Assembly (NCBI GenBank): GCA_016617855.1
Contig: JAECUM010033610.1
Span: forward strand, 1-64,000
DNA length: 64,000 bases
Origin: Megalonaias nervosa
Lineage: Eukaryota; Mollusca; Bivalvia; Unionida; Unionidae
Direction of reading: 5' to 3'
The notes below the pieces were generated by a model, which was not told the DNA's origin, did no database searches, and saw only the letters and a list, made by a program, of their open reading frames with translations. The position numbers and the translations under genes were made by a program. Shown in pieces: positions 59,778-64,000 of the stretch (positions are counted from its first letter, which is position 1; each line of letters opens with the position of its first letter).

Positions 59778-60847
59778 ATGGCAGATATTTACGGAAGATC
59801 TGCTCTGAGTCTCACTCAGTTCAAGCCCCAAGGTGAATTACCCATATATGCAACCTTTGATGTGGTCAAGGATGTGCTCGCTAATCTTTTGTGTCTCGCA
59901 GATGTGGACCAAAATAAAATTATTGTTTTTCAGGATCAGGAAGGACGATTAAAGGCGAGCAATATCCCGTTGACAGATATTATTCTACGGGTTCCAGATG
60001 AGACCGAAGGTAACTTAGCGGTGTTTGCTAAAACAGGGAAAATTATAAACTCGGAGGAATCAATTCTAACTCTCATGGGAGAGATTACTGGACGCATCAG
60101 AAGAACTGGAGACATTATGTATGGCGATCTCAACATGAGCAGAAATACAATTATCAATGTTAGAAAACCAAAATCAGACGATGATGTGGCAACAAAGAAA
60201 TACGTGGACAGCAACAACGCCACGATCAGAACTGAGATCAGTAAATGCATTGCTGAAACTGGAGATGCAATGACTGGTTCTCTTAATATGGTTAATAACA
60301 AAATTACTGGTATTAAAGAACCAGAATCATACTATGACTCTGCAACGAAGAAATACGTTGACAATAACAGCATCCCGATGATGACCTCGTCAATGACAAT
60401 CAATGATGGAATGACCACGTTTAGAGCTGAATATGCTAATCATGTAACAGCGTTCATACATTTTCTTAGAAACACAGATAGAGCCATTAATGAATTTTTG
60501 GGAATCCAGCAGTCATCGACATTAAGCTTTATGACATAAAAAAGATTACCGATGGTGTAGTATATACGGTAGCATCTGGATCATCATTATGGACACCACT
60601 TAATAAATCCATCAAACATACCGCTGAGGTTACCTGTGTGTACAGGTTCTCAGTAATCGACGTTACAATATTTACAATATCTACCACAATTCCACGGCGT
60701 TATCCAGTTAACGGATCTTCTGGATCTATGTTAGTGATACTGGAGCAAAACGACGACGAAACATTCGTGGTGGAACCCGAAGAGAAAGGGCTCGGCGTGT
60801 CGTACTATCGGTGCATTGAATTCGTCGCTAATATACCACTTACTTAA
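59778..60847 (+). pseudogene. Element 2 fibre-like protein with phage-tail-fibre repeats, one frameshift
   Basis: ATG 59778 (MADIYGRSALSLTQFKPQG) opens 253 clean codons; a single frameshift near 60505 leads into a last open part ending at 60847, total about 356 residues. An N-terminal attachment-type domain is followed by two copies of a repeat: GDIMYGDLNMSRNTIINVRK with ATKKYVD, and GDAMTGSLNMVNNKITGIKE with ATKKYVD. This GD-M-G-LNM-N-I-x(n)-ATKKYVD unit is well known in trimeric phage tail fibres and some viral spikes. The C-terminal domain (SGSSLWTPLNKSIKHTAEV, YRFSVIDVTIFTIS, then YYRCIEFV) may be the head or knob. A role in host attachment is inferred. Confidence 0.75.
60569..60683 (+). 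repeat. Direct repeat: fibre C-terminal domain, copy 2
   Basis: Partner of 59051-59166; here it is in its native place within the C-terminal part of the fibre-like gene. Confidence 0.85.
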
Positions 60848-60866
60848 ACTGTTAGTAATTTATATA

Positions 60867-61353
60867 ATGAACCAATTACCGATAACCCCAACTGATGTTC
60901 AACGTTTCAGATACGAGCGAGCGTGTTTATGGCATACCCAACTGAAAAATATAATTGATACGTATACAGTAAAACAAAAAAATAAATACCGCAGACGTGT
61001 CGCTGTTACTGACATAATTGTATACTCTGCATCCGCCGTAGTCGCTGGAACAGTAGCTATAATCGGAACATTATCAGCCACATTCATAATAGCAACAGTA
61101 ATAGAAATTGGTGTTGCAGTTATAACTGGTGTTGCTGGTAATCTTAATATCATCGGAAAAAAAGATATCCACGTGCGTGGTTGATAAATTACACGAATAT
61201 ACAACGTTGCTATCAGCGGCAATAGAAGCACATGCCAAATTATCATCGCTGATATCATCAAGGCTCAATGATGGCATAATATCAGATCAGGAATTCACAG
61301 AAATGATTAAGGTTAACTATGAAGCAACTGGAAACCATCCCCATGACTGTTAA
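60867..61353 (+). pseudogene. Element 2 conserved membrane protein, one frameshift
   Basis: ATG 60867 (MNQLPITPTDVQRFRYERA) begins a charged N-terminal domain (WHTQLKNIIDTYTVKQKNK). Two adjacent hydrophobic segments follow (IIVYSASAVVAGTVAIIG; FIIATVIEIGVAVITGVAG), and GKKDIHV. A one-base shift near 61165 then leads to VVDKLHEYTTLLSAAIEAH and KLSSLISSRLNDGIISDQE, ending at 61353. Full length is about 160 residues. A hairpin membrane anchor followed by a helical C-terminal domain recalls apolipoprotein-L- or t-SNARE-like layouts, but this is only topology. It is one of the best preserved genes of Element 2. Function unknown. Confidence 0.6.
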
Positions 61354-61450
61354 GGCTGCTCATATGTATGCCTACAACATTCCAGTCTGGTTTTCCATCA
61401 GACCTATTTTTGTACACAAATACCAATGAATTATTTGCTTGCAACCCACC
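61353..61450. repeat. Inverted repeat, left arm
   Basis: About 95 bp that pairs with 61678-61775 with only one or two mismatches. It starts GCTGCTCATATGTATGCC and ends GCTTGCAACCCACCG. It makes the plus-strand frame at 61368-61490 an antisense shadow of the penton-like gene. Confidence 0.92.
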
Positions 61451-61551
61451 GTTGCCGTCTCCGACAAAGACTTATATAATAATGTCGCAAGATCAATCAC
61501 TGCAATTGTTAGAAAAAAATCGTCGCTACTACAACACCACCAACAACCACG

Positions 61552-61931
61552 ATGATATCAGCAACGTCAACCAAGCCTGAGTTTGACGTTAGCTTTCCAA
61601 CGGCAATTCCAGCGAAGGAAATAGCTCTGGCACAATTGCGAGTATATTATAGCTGGCCAAATATTTTAAACAAAGTCATTCGGTGGGTTGCAAGCAAATA
61701 ATTCATTGGTATTTGTGTACAAAAATAGGTCTGACGGAAAACCAGACTGGAATGTTGTAGGCATACATATGAGCAGTTATCAAATCGAATAGATCGACAA
61801 TGAGTTCCAGCGAAAAATCAAATCTATCACGAAAAGAATCCAAGATTATTATTACGGTTCCTGAGCCAACGTTATCAGCCGCGTTAGAAATATCGGCACC
61901 AGATTATGCCGTCGATATATATCAGTGTTAG
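61552..61931 (+). pseudogene. Element 2 penton-like protein, rearranged
   Basis: ATG 61552 (MISATSTKPEFDVSFPTAI) leads into PAKEIALAQLRVYYSWPNI. After a break near 61680 the coding sense continues inside the right arm of the inverted repeat (NNSLVFVYKNRSDGKPDW, VVGIHMSSYQIE), then KRKIKSITKRI, and in a further frame TVPEPTLSAALEISAPDYAVD to a stop at 61931. The FDVSFP..I...EIAL..L..YYSWPN signature is that of a jelly-roll minor capsid or penton candidate in related elements. Only about 125 codons remain, so the C-terminal part is missing or is represented by the next ORF. Confidence 0.5.
61678..61775. repeat. Inverted repeat, right arm
   Basis: Reverse complement of 61353-61450. It reads through in the coding frame of the penton-like gene, so it is probably the original copy and the left arm the inverted duplicate. 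The loop is about 227 bases. Confidence 0.92.
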
Positions 61932-61936
61932 GATAG

Positions 61937-62530
61937 CCAGAATCACAGTCACCAGCACCACCGCGCCCTCAACGATCTGATTATTCATCAGATAGGAAAA
62001 TATTCTTAGACCTTCCAGAGTGTCGAAAACCTTTTCCATGGAAATATACGGAAAGAGCCAGTATTATTATTGACCCGAGTGCCTCCAAGCCAGTGGATGT
62101 TGGTGCATATATTACTGCGACTGATGGTACAAGTCTTCCTAGATTAATAAAAACTATATATTTCTATACTGATAATAAAAAGCCGCGTATCGACGACGAT
62201 TATATTAAATCATTTCCTAATGCCATTAAGCCTGAACACCATGAGGTAAGCATCAAACTGCGACAGTTGTTTTCCAGTTACATACAAAAATATCTCAACG
62301 ACGATTTAAAGCAACAAATCATTGCAACAGTACATCATCTAAACCAGGCTGTATCCGACCTGAAGTTTGTCAATCGGATTATTATTGAAAAAGTGATTGC
62401 TACTGGTGATAGCTTCGCCGAGATTTCACGTCTTTATTTGACGACAATTAAGCAGCTGTTTCTCAGACATTATGAGATTACAAAAACAGAATTACTAACA
62501 TTCATATTACCAGGATTCAACCCCGAATAG
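61937..62530 (+). CDS. Element 2 last gene, unknown, open frame without a start
   Basis: 197 codons are open after an in-frame stop at 61934-61936, ending at 62530, with no in-frame ATG near the start; the true 5' end is probably lost to a frameshift. It begins PESQSPAPPRPQRSDYSSDR, then LDLPECRKPFPWKYTERAS, YITATDGTSLPRLIKTIYF, a helical middle (IKLRQLFSSYIQKYLNDDL; VHHLNQAVSDLKFVN) and ends LLTFILPGFNPE. It is uninterrupted, unlike its neighbours. I do not recognise the family. It closes Element 2 on the right. Confidence 0.5.
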   Translation, partial: PESQSPAPPRPQRSDYSSDRKIFLDLPECRKPFPWKYTERASIIIDPSASKPVDVGAYITATDGTSLPRLIKTIYFYTDNKKPRIDDDYIKSFPNAIKPEHHEVSIKLRQLFSSYIQKYLNDDLKQQIIATVHHLNQAVSDLKFVNRIIIEKVIATGDSFAEISRLYLTTIKQLFLRHYEITKTELLTFILPGFNPE

Positions 62531-63084
62531 ATGACAAAAACCGTCAGTGATATCATACATACTACTATACTGATATAGGAATGTTACATACTAATATACT
62601 GATGTAGCAATGTTATATACTGCAATATTCGGTGTCACAACTTTCACTTTCACAATTCGATTGTTTACAATCATACAGTGTTTTTAAACTGTCTTACACG
62701 CGCACTCACATTTTTTTTCTGTTTCACGTTCTTGAGACATCTCTGATTTAATTTTCTTAATCGCCTGGGCTAGTTAAACGAACTGTCGGAAACTTGTATC
62801 ATCACATATATAAGCTAGCGATTGTTTCATTGCCTGTTGGAGTAATGTAATAAACCTGTATTCGGCTGTTAGTGTATATCTTCCTTTAGATTTTCGTTCT
62901 TGTATTATTTCAAAATCATTTCAGATTTTTTTTTAGGATCAAGTTGATCAGAAAGTTGTATATCCAAAGGATGGGTAATGCAATATTTTAATCGCAGAGA
63001 TAATCGCATTAATATTTTCGTGATTCATTATATGATAAATATCTGTTTAAAATAAAAACAAAACATAGACAGTAAGATCGGTGT
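62531..63084. other. Right flank of Element 2, nothing recognised
   Basis: AT-rich sequence. A short repeat TACATACTA(C/A)TATACTGAT near 62556-62600 is the only visible pattern. No inverted terminal repeat matching the left side was found. Confidence 0.45.
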
Positions 63085-63620
63085 GTGGCTATTTCGCACT
63101 TACAGTGCTATCATTCTCATGTATTTATATTTATCGATGCTACTGCTTCATGGTCATTGTTCGTAGTGTTTTACTCCAAGGGCTATCACTTACTGTGCTA
63201 CCGTTCTCATATATTTACTGAAGTTACTGTTTCATGGTCATTGTTCGTTGTGTTTTCACTGCAAGGGCTCTCACTTACTGTGGTACCGTTCTCATATATT
63301 TACCAATGCTACTGCTTTATGAATTTTGGTATATAACACCCACCCACCCGGCTATTATAGCCAGGGTGTTTTACACCCCTTGCCTTTAGACAAGGACTTA
63401 GAAAATTCTCACTAACAGTGCTATCGTTCTCATACATTTACCAGTCCTTCATTGTTATCACCCCTGTGCTTACACCAGAACTCTCACTTACATTGCTATC
63501 GTTCTCATATATTTATCGGTGCTACTGCTTCATGTTCACCATCCCTGTGTTTTACACCAGAACCCTCACTTACAGCGCTATTGTTCTCATATATTTTTAT
63601 TTATCGGTGCTAATGCTTCA
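63085..63620. repeat. ~85 bp minisatellite
   Basis: Five to six units share TCACTTAC(A/T)GTGCTA-CGTTCTCAT, then ATATTTA-C, GCTACTGCTTCATG, GTTCA/GTCATTG and TGTGTTTTACACC. The first three are regularly spaced (about 63097, 63185, 63268); later units (63405, 63482, 63563) are interrupted by a Cys/Pro-coding-like CACCC stretch. The frames over it are repeat artefacts. Confidence 0.85.
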
Positions 63621-64000
63621 TGAGTTAACAGTCACTGTCTGGTTTACTCTTGGTGACTATTTTACCATGAGGTTGGTGGCTCCTGTTTTCCACCTCATGG
63701 ACATGCCAAGTAATTTTTACGTTCAACAGCTTTATACTGATAACTTTAATTTTTGTGCACACCTCGCCCCAAAATCAAACCCCGGGGAGTGTAAAAGTAT
63801 CGCCCACCGCGTTGTTTAACATGGTGGGGAGGTGTACACAAATTGTATAGTTATCGTTATACTTTTTTTTGGGGGGGGGCTTGGAGCCCCCAATTGTTAA
63901 ATGCGATCTAATGCAACCATCGACAAATTTGTCAGTCATGGGATTGGAACGCTTACTTCGAGAGTGAAAATCCACATCACTAACTTCTTGGCTATAGAGC
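63621..64000. other. Window end, nothing recognised
   Basis: A run of T then G near 63864-63881 and a partly palindromic GGCTTGGAGCCCC. No gene is supported. Confidence 0.4.

Noticed and set aside
59936..60301. 121-codon minus-strand ORF
   Set aside because: Antisense of the fibre-like gene, which has clear repeats.
61368..61580. Plus-strand ORF of 70 codons
   Set aside because: Its first part is the left arm of the inverted duplication, i.e. the antisense of the penton-like gene.

Overview
This is animal genomic DNA, AT-rich and littered with long microsatellites: (TA)n, (TC)n, (AC)n, (ATT)n and (GA)n. It holds decayed retrotransposons and two related short interspersed repeats whose 3' half resembles SINE tails common in molluscs. 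I infer a mollusc or close lophotrochozoan host; this rests on repeat style, not on a marker gene. I find no confident host protein-coding gene. Most short open frames outside the viral relics are chance or microsatellite frames.

The main content is three relics of integrated midsize dsDNA viruses of the Maverick/Polinton-adintovirus kind. Element 1 (about 17.1-30.7 kb, all genes on the minus strand) is compact. From right to left it carries a BIR (IAP-type) gene, three small accessory genes, a packaging ATPase, a basic virion-type protein, two duplicated tiny basic genes, a small GG-motif gene, a K/P-rich gene and a retrovirus-like integrase with a chromodomain. Then follow a small membrane ORF, a penton-like gene, a minor capsid peptide, the major capsid (hexon-like) gene, a Cys/His-rich gene, an adenain-like protease and three accessory genes. 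Each of the three leftmost genes sits behind a copy of the same promoter-like module. Almost every gene carries stops or frameshifts, so it is a fossil.

Element 2 (about 56.0-62.5 kb, plus strand) is a different lineage. It has two N-terminal-region genes, a pVI-like minor capsid protein, a double-jelly-roll-type major capsid candidate, a GG-motif gene, an adenain-like protease, a phage-style fibre protein, a conserved membrane protein, a penton-like gene and an unknown gene. It too is broken, and it carries an internal fibre-domain duplication and an inverted duplication. A third relic (54.45-54.81 kb, minus strand) is a diverged copy of the Element 1 protease. No protein-primed DNA polymerase B is recognisable in either element.

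The remainder: 0-16 kb is intergenic sequence with a SINE-like fragment, a gag-like zinc-knuckle ORF and a tandem repeat. A microsatellite foldback at 16.4-17.0 kb adjoins the left edge of Element 1. Ty3/Gypsy pol and gag fragments lie at 31.6-34.6 kb (minus) and a LINE 3' end at 34.8-35.3 kb (plus). The 35-54 kb stretch is intergenic with SINEs, microsatellites and a diverged low-copy duplication. A minisatellite lies at 63.1-63.6 kb.
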